A stretch of DNA of 64,000 bases from Acanthosepion pharaonis. Its lineage: Eukaryota > Mollusca > Cephalopoda > Sepiida > Sepiidae. The position numbers were made by a program, and so were the translations under genes. The notes beneath the pieces were generated by a model that was given only the letters and a program-made list of their open reading frames with translations, ran no database searches and had not been told where the DNA came from. Positions 43,096 to 53,947 of the stretch are shown here, piece by piece. Where the stretch lies: positions 3,935,001-3,999,000 of the forward strand of contig CAHIKZ030004724.1 of assembly GCA_903632075.3 (NCBI GenBank), given 5' to 3'. The first letter of the stretch is position 1. Every line of letters starts with the position of its first letter.

Positions 43096-44500
43096 ATCCC
43101 TTTATAGTCTACCAATAGAAGATGAACCAATCAGAAGCTGCAGAACACCGTATCCGTCATGTATAAAGGCGGCCATCTTTGTATACCCTACCGGAATGAC
43201 CAGATCCAACTTGTCAGGCGAACATACCAGAAGGAAGAACTACGCTCTGCTACTTTGCTGCGATATCCACTGCGAACCTGAACTACGCTTTCCTACTGTT
43301 TCCGAAATAGTCACTGCCAACCTCTGGACTCTATACTTGAAAACGACCGTCAAAATGTCTAACAGAATAAGTCCGGTGAGAAGACACATCCTTGCCTTAC
43401 GACCCTTTCTATTTTTGTATATCCACTGAACTCATTCTCTATCCGCATGCATACCGTTTGCTGCCAGTATAGGTTCTTGATTATTCTAATATCTTGCCCA
43501 AATATATCAAAGTTGCTGAGCAGTTAACTTGAGAAACGTATTTTCATGAGAAAATGTTTGATGAGAAAGATTTTATAAATTTCAACCAACAGTAGCACTG
43601 GCTATTCAGTTAATGAATGCCAAATGTTTCTTTATAAGGAAACGTCTAATACTACTATTACTACCATTTCTTGGGAATTTAAATACAGAATGGTCCTTCT
43701 CTAAGATGGACTGCCACCTATAGTTAGCGAATACTTTCTATCTTGCTATTAACTCGAAGTTTAGAAAAGTATTAATGAAGTAATCCCTTCCCACTTTCCG
43801 TGCCGATAACCTTTACGCTATTTAAACGTTTTAAAATTAGTAATTATTGAATGCATAAATCTTTATATCGGACATGTTTATCCGACATTTAAAAGCCTGC
43901 CACAGAAGTTAACGTTTGTACCGGAAGTGGAGTAAATTTCATTTTAGATGGGTGAAGGCACTGGGGATTCCAACCCTGCGGCAACACCTTCCTCATTGCA
44001 ATCGGCTCGGTGTAATATCGATGTGAGTGTGGTCGAGGGGACTGGGTAAAAAATTTTATCCTTGGCCCATATGCATATCTATATCATATGGCACCCCCCA
44101 CGTTAAAACGACCTTTTGTTACTTCCTGCCTTAGTGAGGAGAATACCTACATTCAAAAGCCCATAAAAACAAACTTAGTGATATATTTATTCAGACAGCT
44201 ACACAGCCTTCAGTAACGTTAGCAGTTGGACTGATTTTGTAAATACAGTTGAGTTTACAAAATTCTTTTAATTACATTTATCCTTAGTGATGTACACAGC
44301 CATAGTATTGGGACAGTAAGAAGAATGTAACTCAATACACTACTTAATGTTCAACCAGATCAAGTTTCATTAAGATTACTCAAATATCTTGCGCAGAACT
44401 ACATTACGGTCTGGATGTGTTAAAGAATATGTAAAAAACGTACTAATTTATATATGTTTGAAAGCAAAGTGACAACTGAAATATTCTACACTATACAATT
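43096..44500. other. unassigned; promoter-like 43105-43170
   Basis: Two CCAAT-type boxes (ACCAATAG, ACCAATCAG) precede GTATAAAGGCGGCC at about 43158. No ORF follows that I can identify. It could be an LTR or Pol II promoter relic. The rest has no recognised feature. Confidence 0.3.
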
Positions 44501-44504
44501 ACCG

Positions 44505-44506
44505 AT

Positions 44507-44556
<50 letters not shown>

Positions 44557-44557
44557 C
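44505..44557. repeat. (GATA)n microsatellite
   Basis: Uninterrupted run. Confidence 0.95.
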
Positions 44558-44600
44558 TTTTTCCTTGTTTTTTCTTTAGTTTTTGTGTGATTTTACACAA

Positions 44601-44870
44601 TCTTCTATATAATAAATACGAATGTCAGTTTGTCACTGTGTCACACTTTTTCAATTAAAGGGACACAACTCTCCAACTCTCAATAGTTACAGAAATTTTC
44701 GATTCCCATGTTTTCATTACTGCGGTTGTTTTCGGCCATTTTTTCCATGATTTTTTGAGACGAGCTTTTTTGCACGATAATAATTTTTATAACTTGGAAA
44801 TAAATTTGGGAATAATCGAAATTAATTGCGAAATCCAGCGAAAGCCACCCATGAAATAAAAATAATTGTT
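44601..44870 (+). mobile_element. Helitron 5' end fragment
   Basis: TCTTCTATATAATAAATACG after A44600, then GTCAGTTTGTCACTGTGTC, the usual 5' terminus of Helitrons. I found no CTRR end downstream before the TA run at 45075. Confidence 0.5.
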
Positions 44871-45073
44871 TGTAAGTAAGGACCTACCTACATCAAATTG
44901 TCTTTAAATTGAGTAGCGACAGAAGAATTATTGTTGAGCTTTTAAAAGATAAGCTTAAATAGTAATGCAATATTTAAATACATCGATCAATTTTTAGTTC
45001 TTCTGTATTTTATTGATGCCCATCGCAGACGGCAGCAGTATGCCTCGCAAAAAAGAAATCTTCACCCACTGAG

Positions 45074-45074
<1 letters not shown>

Positions 45075-45146
<72 letters not shown>
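45075..45146. repeat. (TA)n microsatellite
   Basis: Pure TA, 72 bp. Confidence 0.95.
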
Positions 45147-45147
<1 letters not shown>

Positions 45148-45284
45148 TGAAAACTGAAATTTCATCGCGTGTTTATATATGATTCGTTGTGGATTGTGAA
45201 TTTAATTCTTTTTTTAAGTTAAAAGTGAAAATGAAATTCATTTTCCCCGTTTGAGACTCTTTTATTCCCAGAAAGGAAGAAAAA

Positions 45285-45740
45285 ACTGCCATTTATGGAG
45301 ATGGTGCTATAGACGTCTAGAGTATTGTTAGTAAGTGGTTTGAGAGGTTCAAACGCGGAAATTTTTTTTATCTGGAATACCGAGAACGTCCGTAGTTTCT
45401 GAGGACCAAGTCGGAAAAGAGGTTGACAATAATCCAGGTTATACGACACGAGACATCACCGATGTACTCTACATATCTAATATAAGTGTCGTAAGGTTAT
45501 ATAATATGCGAATCTCTAAGATATTATGGGTGTTTCAGGATTTAATGAAAAAAATATGCAACGAAAAAGGGAAACGGGGAAAACGAATGAATCACAGCTA
45601 CTCTCTCCAAAAGCCGGTCTGCATTCAATGAAAAGGATTCTGAGTATCTGCTAGAATGTCTTTCCCTATTACAGGCTCCTTCCGCTAAATCAAAAGTTGA
45701 ATTCAGAAGGTACTGGAATGGAATAATGGTTACACTGGTT
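45285..45740 (+). pseudogene. mariner transposase, N-terminal to central part
   Basis: Plus strand: YGDGAIDV, stop, SIVSKWFERFKRGNFF, RERPSVSEDQVGKEV, DNNPGYTTRDITDVLYISNI, SVVRLYNM (paired helix-turn-helix DNA-binding domain), then PKAGLHSMKRILSIC, stop, YYRLLPLNQKLNSEG (central catalytic region). Stops and at least one shift are present. No terminal repeats identified. A different family from the 26.5-kb remnant. Confidence 0.7.
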
Positions 45741-46225
45741 TATGACTAAATACTTTGATCCTCACTGGGTGTCTCATAAATTATTGGTCTTTAAATAATT
45801 CAACAAGGATGTCGTAAAACCAGTCAACCAATAGTTGGTGTTGGGTAATTTCTAACGAGGCTTATCTGGATGACGATTACCAGTGAATAATGAATTTGAT
45901 CCTCACTGGCGGTCGAGACAAAATTCAACATTAAATACCCGTACAGGGGTTGACGGTTCGTAAAAGCAACCAGCTAACAATGGGCGTTAGGTAATGACTA
46001 TCCAGGCTATTTTGATTAACCATAACTATTGCTTAGTGAGTTCGATCCTCACTGGGTGCCCGAGACAAAATTCGACCTTATATAACCATACAGGTGTTGA
46101 CGGTTTGTAAAACCAACCAGCCAACAATCGGTGTGGGTAATGACTATCAAAGCTACTCTGGTTGACCATGAATATTGCTTAGTGAGTTCTCCTTACTGAG
46201 GGCTATGTACAAAATTCGACTTTTT
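45741..46225 (+). repeat. tandem tRNA-like SINE units, about 145 bp
   Basis: Three or more imperfect units. Each has a GGTAATGACTATC (A-box-like) region, GTGAGTTCGATCCTCACTGG (B-box and acceptor side, as in SINE family B), CGAGACAAAATTCGACCTTA and GTTGACGGTTTGTAAAA..CCAACAAT. Unit starts are near 45835, 45975 and 46122. Upstream, 45760-45830 is a truncated unit. Confidence 0.7.
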
Positions 46226-46390
46226 TTATCGTGTCTTAAAATCAGCTACATTAATAAATAGAAGACTTCAGGAGTTTATCAATGCGACTATAAGTGGATT
46301 CGCTGAAAGAGATTAACATTTATTGGTTTTAGCTTTGTGCGATATAAGGTCAGATTTAATTAAATAATAGTAGGAAGACTGATACGCTAA

Positions 46391-46450
46391 GTGGACCTGC
46401 TTTATAAATTATTATTAGAAGTGGACCTGCTTTATAAATTATTATTAGAA
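46391..46450. repeat. exact 30-bp tandem duplication
   Basis: GTGGACCTGCTTTATAAATT plus ATTATTAGAA occurs twice without change. Confidence 0.95.
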
Positions 46451-46955
46451 ACTCAAACGCAAAATTCATGTACTGATGAAAAATGTCTATGTTGTCCGCG
46501 AGTATATAAAGTGCTTATTGATTGCGTACCTTACACATCGCTTCATATTACATCTTTTATGCTGATTATGTATTTAATATTTTGTGTCTGTGATTAGACG
46601 TTGGAGTACCTTTGCGTACATCTGTGTGATCCACGCATGCGCGCAAGGATCTGTGTGTCCGGGCGCGCGTATTTGAATTTGCATGAATTTGTGAATGGGC
46701 GTTTGGCCTCAGATGATTTATTATCGTCTCGCCTGCAGCCCGAAGTACTTGGTAACCTTTGGTGACTCGGACTGCCTCCCGTCACTACGAACTCCAGAAC
46801 GAGGCCCCATGATTGATGCAGTCGGCAAGATAGGGCCATGGCTTCTCCGCTGTTCAACGCGCCCAATCGGAAATAGTTACGTCATCTGCAAAACATCTAT
46901 TATACGCATCTGCCTGCTCTCTTGTATTACATGATTTATTGACAAGAGTTATGCC
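46451..46955. other. unassigned; locally GC-rich
   Basis: 46620-46880 is unusually GC-rich with CpG clusters (CGCATGCGCGC, GGGCGCGCG). Short open frames exist on both strands, without recognised similarity. A host regulatory region or first exon is possible but not shown. Confidence 0.3.
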
Positions 46956-46959
46956 AAAA

Positions 46960-47464
46960 TGACTGATGTAAGACACCCTTCGTTTCCTTTTCGTCTTCCT
47001 TTAATTCTGTCTAGTTTCTCCTTTCAATTTTGCCTCTCTTTTCTCTCCAACTCCCCCTCTTTCTTTTCATTTTCTATCCTCTCCTCGTTTCTCTTAATCT
47101 CTCCTCATATTTCTTTTCTCTCTATCGCTCTCCCTCTCTTTACGGTCACACTTTCTTTTTTATTGCCCTCTCAGCCTCTCTACACTGTCTTCCTCTATCC
47201 CGATCTAATTTCTCTGCATCTCTCGCCCCACCCCTTTTTCATCCCACTCTTTTCTCCCCCTCTCTCTTTTAGTTTTTCTCTTCCTCTATCTTTTCTTTCT
47301 TTCTTTCCATAGCTCCTATCTCCCTCACTCTCTTTTTTCGCCATCTTTCTTCTCTCTTCTTTCTCTCCCTCTCTTTTATTCCATCTCTCTCACTGTCTCT
47401 ACTCTCTCTTCTTCTCTCCCTCTCTCGTTTCTCTACATCTCTCTCCCCACCTCATTTTACTCCA

Positions 47465-47503
<39 letters not shown>

Positions 47504-47760
47504 GTCTCTTTTGCTTTCTCCAAATCTCTTTTCCCCTCTCTTTTCTCTCCTTTCTCTCCCCTTCTCTTTTATCTCCATCTCTCTCTCCGTCTCTACTCGT
47601 TTCTTCACATTTCTCTCCCCAGAAAAGTCTCTCCATTTCTTCTCTTTTCTCTCCCTATATCTAAGTTTTCTTTTCATCTCTCTTCTCCTCTTATTTGTCT
47701 CTCTCTCCCTCTCTTTCTTTCTCTCACCCCCCCCCTCACAGAGCCTCAACACTTTGTCCG
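46960..47760. repeat. pyrimidine-rich tract, 0.8 kb
   Basis: CT-rich with CTCTC and TTTC repeats. Frames on both strands are low complexity. Confidence 0.85.
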
Positions 47761-47924
47761 TATTCACTTCTTTCGGTAAGTTCCTGGGTCATATAATTAC
47801 GTATTTCAAACCAGCTCCAGTACTCTTTCTTATCAACTACAATTTCCGTCTGGAATTATCATGCCGGTGGGAAGATTTTAACTTATAAAATTAGCATCCG
47901 TTTCAAATAAACGTTCTGCTTGGA

Positions 47925-48180
47925 ATGTTTATGAGCCGTTCCCTCTCAGGGCGTAGGCGATCACGGCCCTCCACAACTTCCTGTCCTTTGTATCTCTAAG
48001 TAAATTCTGCCTTTTCCTTATTTTTCCTAAACCTTGTCCCGCAATAATTTTCGTCAAGTATGCAATCCGTTGTTTTCCTCTGTCCCTCTGACCTTCAATC
48101 TGCCCTGTGAGTTTCATATTTTCTAAGCCCTCCTTCCCCATTATGTGGCCAAATCTCACATGTATTCTCAGCATCTTTCT
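47925..48180 (-). pseudogene. RTE-like LINE C-terminal fragment
   Basis: Minus-strand frame: RFGHIMGKEGLENMKLTGQI, EGQRDRGKQRIAYLTKI, DRKLWRAVIAYALRGNGS. The FGH.MR..GLE...LTG.I.G.R.RGRQR..YL pattern is the conserved end of RTE/BovB-type ORFs. Uninterrupted for about 80 codons, with the upstream RT missing. Confidence 0.75.
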
Positions 48181-48249
48181 GTAGAGAGGAATGTTTATAT
48201 AAGTTTAATAAAGGTGGAACAAAATAATCGTGCCCCAGAAAAAATTATA

Positions 48250-48620
48250 AGCGTTTTTTTTTTCTTTATCATTTCAATCTAAGAAAGGCAATAAAAACCC
48301 GAAGACGTGAGGAGCTACTGAGTGTGAAGAATATGAGAAAAAGAAAAACATTATCAAGGAGAAAACGCAATAAAAGAACAGATCATAACGATTAACATCG
48401 CACTTCAATCTTTCAAGATCAAAGTTGACTTGGAAGCAGGCGACTGGAAGAGAGTTCCACATGCGAGAAGTGCGAGAGAATAAAATGTCTTCTTAATTCT
48501 TGTTTTTTTCATTTTTTTTCTCTCTCTCCTTAATGTTTTCTACCAGTCAGTACCCACTTTTGTCCTAGTGACTTTATTGCCTTGATTGGGGTAGAATGAT
48601 TTCTTTTTAAAAAGTGCTCT
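48250..48620. pseudogene. two opposed Jockey/CR1-like LINE 3' ends
   Basis: Minus strand 48490-48250: LFSRTSRMWNSLPVACFQVN, LERLKCDVNRY, then the 3' UTR. Plus strand 48500-48620: a 3' UTR-only end (CAGTACCCACTTTTGTCCTA..GACTTTATTGCC..GGTAGAATG) matching 63650-63715. Confidence 0.6.
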
Positions 48621-49114
48621 GACTATACCATCATATATATCTAAATGATACATGAAAATTTGAACAATGTCTCTAAAAACAAATTAGCCAAACGTCATCT
48701 GCAAAATTGCTGCAAACCATTAAGATTTCGGTCTTAATGTTTTGCAGCAATTTTTACGTCAACGTAAGATTTTTCCATAAAGAAAGTCGAATAATATAGC
48801 AATCCGTAAATAAGTACATACTTTTAAAATTAATTTTAAAAAAAGCTATTTCTTTTTTTTACACACATTTCGCTGACCTTAGGTTTGCATCTGTTAATTA
48901 CCATTATTCTCAGATTTTTTTTCATTGTAACAAAACCAACGCCCGTGTTCTTCGTTGGTCACATACACAATTATTACATGTGACATTCCAACAACTTTGT
49001 GCAAGAAACTCAATTATTCCTGAATATAACGATCAGCAATATAACAGAACATTGACAAGGACAGAATGTGCCCTGTCGACTTTCATAAGAAAACATTAGT
49101 ACAAATGTAGCCGT
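48621..49114. other. unassigned AT-rich
   Basis: A short inverted pair TTGCTGCAAACCATTAAGA / TCTTAATGTTTTGCAGCAA at 48709-48751 could form a hairpin. Confidence 0.5.
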
Positions 49115-49500
49115 CCTGGGTATGACGATAAACTACATTCGCATCCTGGATAAAGGCCTCTGATCAGGAGGTTTTAAGGAGCGTAGAACCACCTCTTAAT
49201 TGCTAGTATTCCCAGATTCACCCTAACCCGGAGTGGTAACACCTGTTAGGGTCCCAGCTATGGGCAAATAGTTAACCCCCAAACCCATATGCATCCTGGA
49301 TAAGACGATAAACTACATCTGCGTCCTGGTTAAGACGATAAAATTATCCAACAGCAAGGTCTCTGACCAGATTTTGAGGAGCTTGGAACCACCTCTTAAT
49401 TGCTGGTGTTACCAGTTCGACCCTGACCCGGGGTGGTAGCACCTGTTAGGGTCCCAGCTATGGTTAAATAATTAACCCCCAAAATGGGGTCAAAATACTA
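49115..49500 (+). repeat. tandem duplicated about 185-bp unit
   Basis: Two copies share GACGATAAACTACAT, GGTCTCTGACCAG-like, GGAGC..GGAACCACCTCTTAATTG, CCCTGACCCGG..GGTAGCACCTGTTAGGGTCC and CAGCTATGG..AAATA..TTAACCCCCAAA. The last part resembles the SINE family A body. Confidence 0.65.
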
Positions 49501-49624
49501 TGAAAATGTAAAAATAATTTTTAATACCAGCAATAAATTTTTTGAGGAAAATTATTACCACTAATACATTATTACCAGCAATACATCTTTAAGGAAAAAA
49601 ATTACTAGAAGTAATAGTCATATA

Positions 49625-49695
49625 CCGGTTAAAGGCACGTCAGGCTATAGACGGTTCTGTATAGGATACAGGTTCGATTCCTGTCGGAGGACGAA
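49625..49695 (+). tRNA. tRNA-like sequence, probably a pseudogene or SINE head
   Basis: A perfect T-arm ACAGG-TTCGATT-CCTGT precedes CGGAGGA as a would-be acceptor 3' strand. An A-box-like ACCGGTTAAAGG lies 40 nt upstream. The 5' acceptor strand does not pair, and no clear anticodon stem is seen, so a working tRNA is unlikely. Confidence 0.35.
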
Positions 49696-50223
49696 TATTT
49701 TCTATGAAAATTTCTCGGACATTCAGGACGGTAAATGTTATTTAATACTGTTTATTATAAACAGAGCATTTACTTAAATATTTGTATCTAAAAAAAGAAT
49801 GTATAAACATGAAAATGTCTTTTTTATATATATATATTTTTTTTTTCTTTAATAAAATTCATCAAATAATCAGGCTGGTAGAAGAAAATAAATAAATATA
49901 CTGTTTAATAAATAAACGGAGCTTCTACTTAAATATGTGTATACATATATATATGCGCTCATCTCACTCAAATCAATATTGTTAATTGAGAAAATGGCAA
50001 AGTTGGATAAAAATTTGGAAACAAAATAGAAAGTTAAAAAGAGAATGACGCAAGAAATCTAGTTTCCGGATTTTTGTGCCCTGGGACAGCAATAGCCTAC
50101 AGTGGCGCCACCTAGCGGAGTTCTTTTACATCTCCCAAGCTCCACTGGCATGCCAGTTTCCCAATGTTTCTTTTCTCTTTTGGGTCATTTTGGTGACAAC
50201 TAACTTCTCTCTTTAGTTAAGAA

Positions 50224-50421
50224 GTGGAAAATATGCCGCTTGAAATTAGATCTTATTCAACTGACACCGACCGCAACCCGATGGGACTCGGCTGTCATAT
50301 TGCGTTTGTAGCCGACGGATTGACACGAGACATCTACAATGGGGATGATGAACCTCTTCTTGGTACAGGCATCAATGCAATGCCCATATGGTGGGAAGCG
50401 GGGATAGAGGATACACACTAA
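50224..50421 (+). CDS. small unidentified ORF, possible exon
   Basis: A 65-codon open frame with a first ATG at 50233 (MPLEIRSYSTDTDRNPMGLG) ending ..PIWWEAGIEDTH. It has a balanced, non-repetitive composition, unlike nearly all other frames here. It is preceded by a splice-acceptor-like AACTAAC plus TTCTCTCTTTAG at 50196-50215. I recognise no family. It could be an exon, part of an unrecognised TE, or chance. RTE-like remnants lie just downstream. Confidence 0.2.
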   Translation: MENMPLEIRSYSTDTDRNPMGLGCHIAFVADGLTRDIYNGDDEPLLGTGINAMPIWWEAGIEDTH

Positions 50422-50599
50422 AATATAGACACGGTAGTCTACAAATATGTACCAACAAATCGGCAGACCTCACACGACATTAACTACACACCGGATGAAA
50501 CACACGTTATAACTGCATGTATTCATACCAAACTGCAAAGGCAAAGACATTTCCAACTGCTAAAATCCAGAATAGACGAAAAGTGCGATTCAAATCTGA

Positions 50600-51125
50600 A
50601 GTTTCATCGGAATAGCGAAAGAGGTCTTCAAGAAACTAAGATATAGGAATATTTCGTTAGAAACAAAGAATTTTAAAACGGCTATTTCATAAGGTCTCTG
50701 TGGCAGTGAAATCTTTACTGATGAGAAGATAAATGAAGCGATTGATATGTTGCTCTACAGAAGGATGCTGGGAACACATGGACAGAACACCTGAGCAACG
50801 AAGAAGCTCTAAAAAATGAAAACTGAAGAGTCGTGGCACATAAAATAAGAACTATACGCATGGCAGAATGAAGACAAAGTGTGAACGGAAATGATTAAAA
50901 GTTACTTCAAAATGACTTAGGAAGTTGTGGAGAGCCATGCTCGCCTACTTACTGAAGAGTCCTGGCAAATAAAATAAGAAGCATATAGATCCCAGAATGA
51001 AGGCAAAGAGGAATGGTAAAGAGTCAAAAACTATATAGAGAAAAAATTAGGAAGTTGTGGGGAGCCATGCTCGCCTACATACTGAAGAGAGATGGCAAAT
51101 AAAATAAAAAGCATCTCAGAAATAG
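50600..51125 (+). pseudogene. decayed RTE-like LINE tail with local duplication
   Basis: Plus strand: LLYRRMLGTHGQNT and TEHLSNEEALKN-like text (RTE pattern YRRML....T..E.L), then RKLWRAMLAYLLK. A segment of about 120-130 bp (TAGGAAGTTGTGG..CATGCTCGCCTAC..GAAGAG..TGGCAAATAAAATAA) is repeated at 50928-51035 and 51046-51110. Many stops. Confidence 0.5.
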
Positions 51126-51203
51126 AAGAGACAAAATTCTGGTAAATATATTTGTTAAAATGTGATGTCAGTTTTATTTTAATTTTTACATAATTTAGAC
51201 GAC

Positions 51204-51207
<4 letters not shown>

Positions 51208-51245
<38 letters not shown>
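51208..51245. repeat. (TA)n microsatellite
   Basis: Borders the 3' end of the Penelope-like element on the minus strand. Confidence 0.9.
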
Positions 51246-51248
<3 letters not shown>

Positions 51249-51284
51249 TTAAAAACAAGGAATGTATTGATTTTAATTTTAAAA

Positions 51285-51323
51285 GTCCCTAAGGCCCTTT
51301 CAACCAACATCTCATCAGGAGAC
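51285..51323 (-). ncRNA. hammerhead ribozyme candidate (PLE copy 4)
   Basis: Minus strand: stem I GTCTC (51323-51319) pairs with GGGAC (51289-51285). The core is CTGATGA (51318-51312). A weak stem II GAT..GTT follows, then GAA with A15.1. Stem III is a minimal A-G..T-T around GGCC, and the cleavage base is A in TTA. The core is intact and stem I pairs fully. Stems II and III are weak, so activity is less certain than for 20453-20494. Confidence 0.5.
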
Positions 51324-51467
51324 AATCGTTGGATAATTAATCACGAAAAGAATATTAACGACAATGAAGAGCAAAAAAGGGGGGAAACACACTAAAAAAA
51401 CAAACAAGTATATATACTTGTAACGAGGGGAGGGGAAATAACGTGTAAATAAACTAGCGAGGGACAG

Positions 51468-51850
51468 TTAAAATAAAATATCCCCCAACAGATTAAGAGA
51501 CTTTACAAATTCTTTCTGCCGGCAGAGAGAAGGTTTCCTTAATCCTATGCAGACCGATTCCAAAATCTTCAAATGATTGTTGGAATCGGCTGTATGAATA
51601 ATTTTAAACCACTCTTTTTTATACGACTTGGCGCAGGCTATATTCTCAACTAAATGTTGAGCAATAGCCGATTCCATATTCATGGGGGGGAGATAGCATA
51701 TTTTATCTATCTTACCAAGTCGTATTTTGAAGGTACATGCTGATTGATTCTAGTTTCCAAATGCAAGGTTGTACGCCCCATAACCAGCAGCACACTGGCA
51801 ATTAAACTCATATACTAAATTACTCAATTTGATGTAGGGCAATACGTCCT
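51468..51850 (-). pseudogene. GIY-YIG C-terminal domain of PLE copy 4
   Basis: The RT frame runs into LSNLVYEFNCQCAAGYGAYN (start of the GIY half), then a stop at about 51750. After a shift, MNMESAIAQHLVENIACAKS, WFKIIHTADSNNHLKILESV and LRKPSLCRQKEFVKSLNLLG follow. The cysteine/histidine and IHTADS..H.KILES blocks are the normal C-terminus. The YIG centre is lost in the frameshifted part. Confidence 0.75.
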
Positions 51851-53099
51851 TGCGAAAAGACGGAAACACAGACCTAGTTCGAAAAATGCTACGTAAAGCA
51901 ACTGATGGGAAACAACCGGAAACCGACTTGCTAACCTGCTTAATTAAGCCCTGACCACTATCCCCAATCCAGGGAATCTTCAAATAAACCGGACATTTAG
52001 AAGGCCCCTGGATTTTAGGGGAATGAAATTCCTTAGTCTTCTTACTAATAATATAATCAATAAGGGCCTCCGGATAGCCGTTACTGAGGAAAATCTCCCT
52101 AATGTTTTCAAATTCACGGTCCAATCTAATAGGAGAACAAATTTTAAGCGCTCTATACACCAAGGGTTTAACAAGATTGATTTTCCTTGACGCAGGAGCA
52201 AATGAACGCCAATTCAAATAGAGACCCGTAAAGGTGGGTTTACGATAGATGCTTGTAAAAAAACCACCTCTACTGTGCTCAACAAAAACGTCCAAAAAAG
52301 GCAGACAGTTGTCCTTCTCCCCTTCCATAGTGAAGGACAAACGATTGTGTAAGGAGTTGAGCTCATTAAAGAACTCAACAGCCTCACTTTCGTTAGAAAA
52401 AGTTGCAAAAGTGTCATCGACATACCTGACATAAACAAACGGTTTAGACACTGCTGAAAAGTAACATCTCGTGGTAGCCCACAAAAATATTAGCCAATGC
52501 AGGGCCAAGGGGACTGCCCATCTGGACCCCATCCACTTGACTATACATAACATTATCAAAACTAAACTCCACTGAACTGGTACATAGTATCATAAGTTCT
52601 ATAAATATATCCTTAGGAAAAGGAGGTGGAGTAATGTTACCTTCGTATAAAAAGTCTGCACAGATATTAATAGTCTCCTGGTACGTTGGTAAACAGACTG
52701 GACACATCAAAAGAACACATAAAATCAGTATCAGGGCAAGACTGTATGGCCTGTAAGCGTTCAACAAACGTGAACGAATCAGGTATACAATGTTTAGCAA
52801 AAAATGTTTGGACCGGTTGTATAACCTGCAGATGCCATTGAGCCAAAGAATTTTGGGATGAACCAATCATTGAAAGTAATGGTCTCAATGGAACGTCCTT
52901 CTTATGAACTTTAGGAAGACCATAAAGTCTTGGTCTAAGGGAACCAGAAGGTCTAATCCTGTCATAAGTCTCCTTAGAAAAGTAACCTTTTCTAAACAAG
53001 TATAATAGACGTTTCTGAATTTTAATTTCATTTCTGTACGTGTTGTCACAATTTTCAACTGGACCAATTTTTTTAACTTTTCTGAATCATTCAAAATAA
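51750..53099 (-). pseudogene. Penelope/Poseidon-type reverse transcriptase
   Basis: Order: KRLLYLFRKGYFSKETYDRI, RPSGSLRPRLYGLPKVHK (fingers), PLRPLLSMIGS, DTDFMCSFDVSSLFTNVP (motif A), a frameshift near 52670, ETINICADFLYEG, DGVQMGSPLGPALANIFVGY (motif B), another shift near 52450, FVYVRYVDDTFATF (motif C), LPFLDVFVE (motif D/E region), IYRKPTFTGLYLNWRS (thumb) and PLVYRALKICS. The last 269 codons are open. All catalytic aspartates are kept. The two shifts disable the ORF. Confidence 0.85.
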
Positions 53100-53132
53100 T
53101 CAACATCTTTTGGATGTAATCTACCTGGTCCA

Positions 53133-53136
<4 letters not shown>

Positions 53137-53204
<68 letters not shown>
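53137..53204. repeat. (TA)n microsatellite
   Basis: Truncation point of PLE copy 4. Confidence 0.95.
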
Positions 53205-53206
<2 letters not shown>

Positions 53207-53442
53207 GTTTGTGTTGATTTACAAGAATCTACATACATACGTTATGTATTCATATATGCCTGTCTACCAACCTGGAAGCTGATTCGGCACTAACATTGGT
53301 CTTAAAGCATGCAGGGAGGTACTTACAGCAATAAACTTTGGCGCAACACATTCTTCCTAATCTCTTCCATCTACTCAGCTTTGTGTCAGAATAAGCTTAG
53401 TAAGCTTATACACGAGAATCTACCAGCAATTATCTATGTAAA

Positions 53443-53507
<65 letters not shown>

Positions 53508-53745
53508 TATTTTCATGTCCTAACAAATGTAAGCATTTGTTGTAGATCAGCACTTCACTTATCTGAAAACCAATCAATCAAATCTTCTGTCTTTTCCTCA
53601 ATAATGCGCTTATTCATTCGTTAGTCCCATCAATCATTTTACGCTTCGATTCCTTCGTCATTTCCTCTGTCAGAGTCAACCAATTCTACAATGCATCGCA
53701 TTTTTATACGGTACTTCAAGTATATGATAGCCATATTACTTCAGT
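53205..53745. other. unassigned with (TG)n at 53446-53505
   Basis: No gene seen. An exact AACAAATGTAAGCATTTGTT palindrome lies at about 53523. Confidence 0.6.
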
Positions 53746-53799
<54 letters not shown>

Positions 53800-53840
53800 T
53801 TAACAAAATAGCGATAGATAGATAGATATTAACAAAATAG

Positions 53841-53886
<46 letters not shown>

Positions 53887-53895
53887 CAAAATAGC

Positions 53896-53947
<52 letters not shown>

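Larger units (their letters stand above)
51260..53130 (-). mobile_element. Penelope/Poseidon-type PLE (copy 4)
   Basis: Contains, in minus-strand order, an RT with motifs A, B and C, a partial GIY-YIG domain and a 3' hammerhead candidate. The RT motif C is RYVDDT, unlike YRDDG in the other PLEs here, so this is a separate lineage. The 5' end is cut at the TA run at 53137-53204. The coding sequence has few lesions and looks relatively young. Confidence 0.85.

Noticed and set aside
49625..49695. Functional tRNA gene
   Set aside because: Perfect T-arm but no pairing acceptor 5' strand and no clear anticodon stem.
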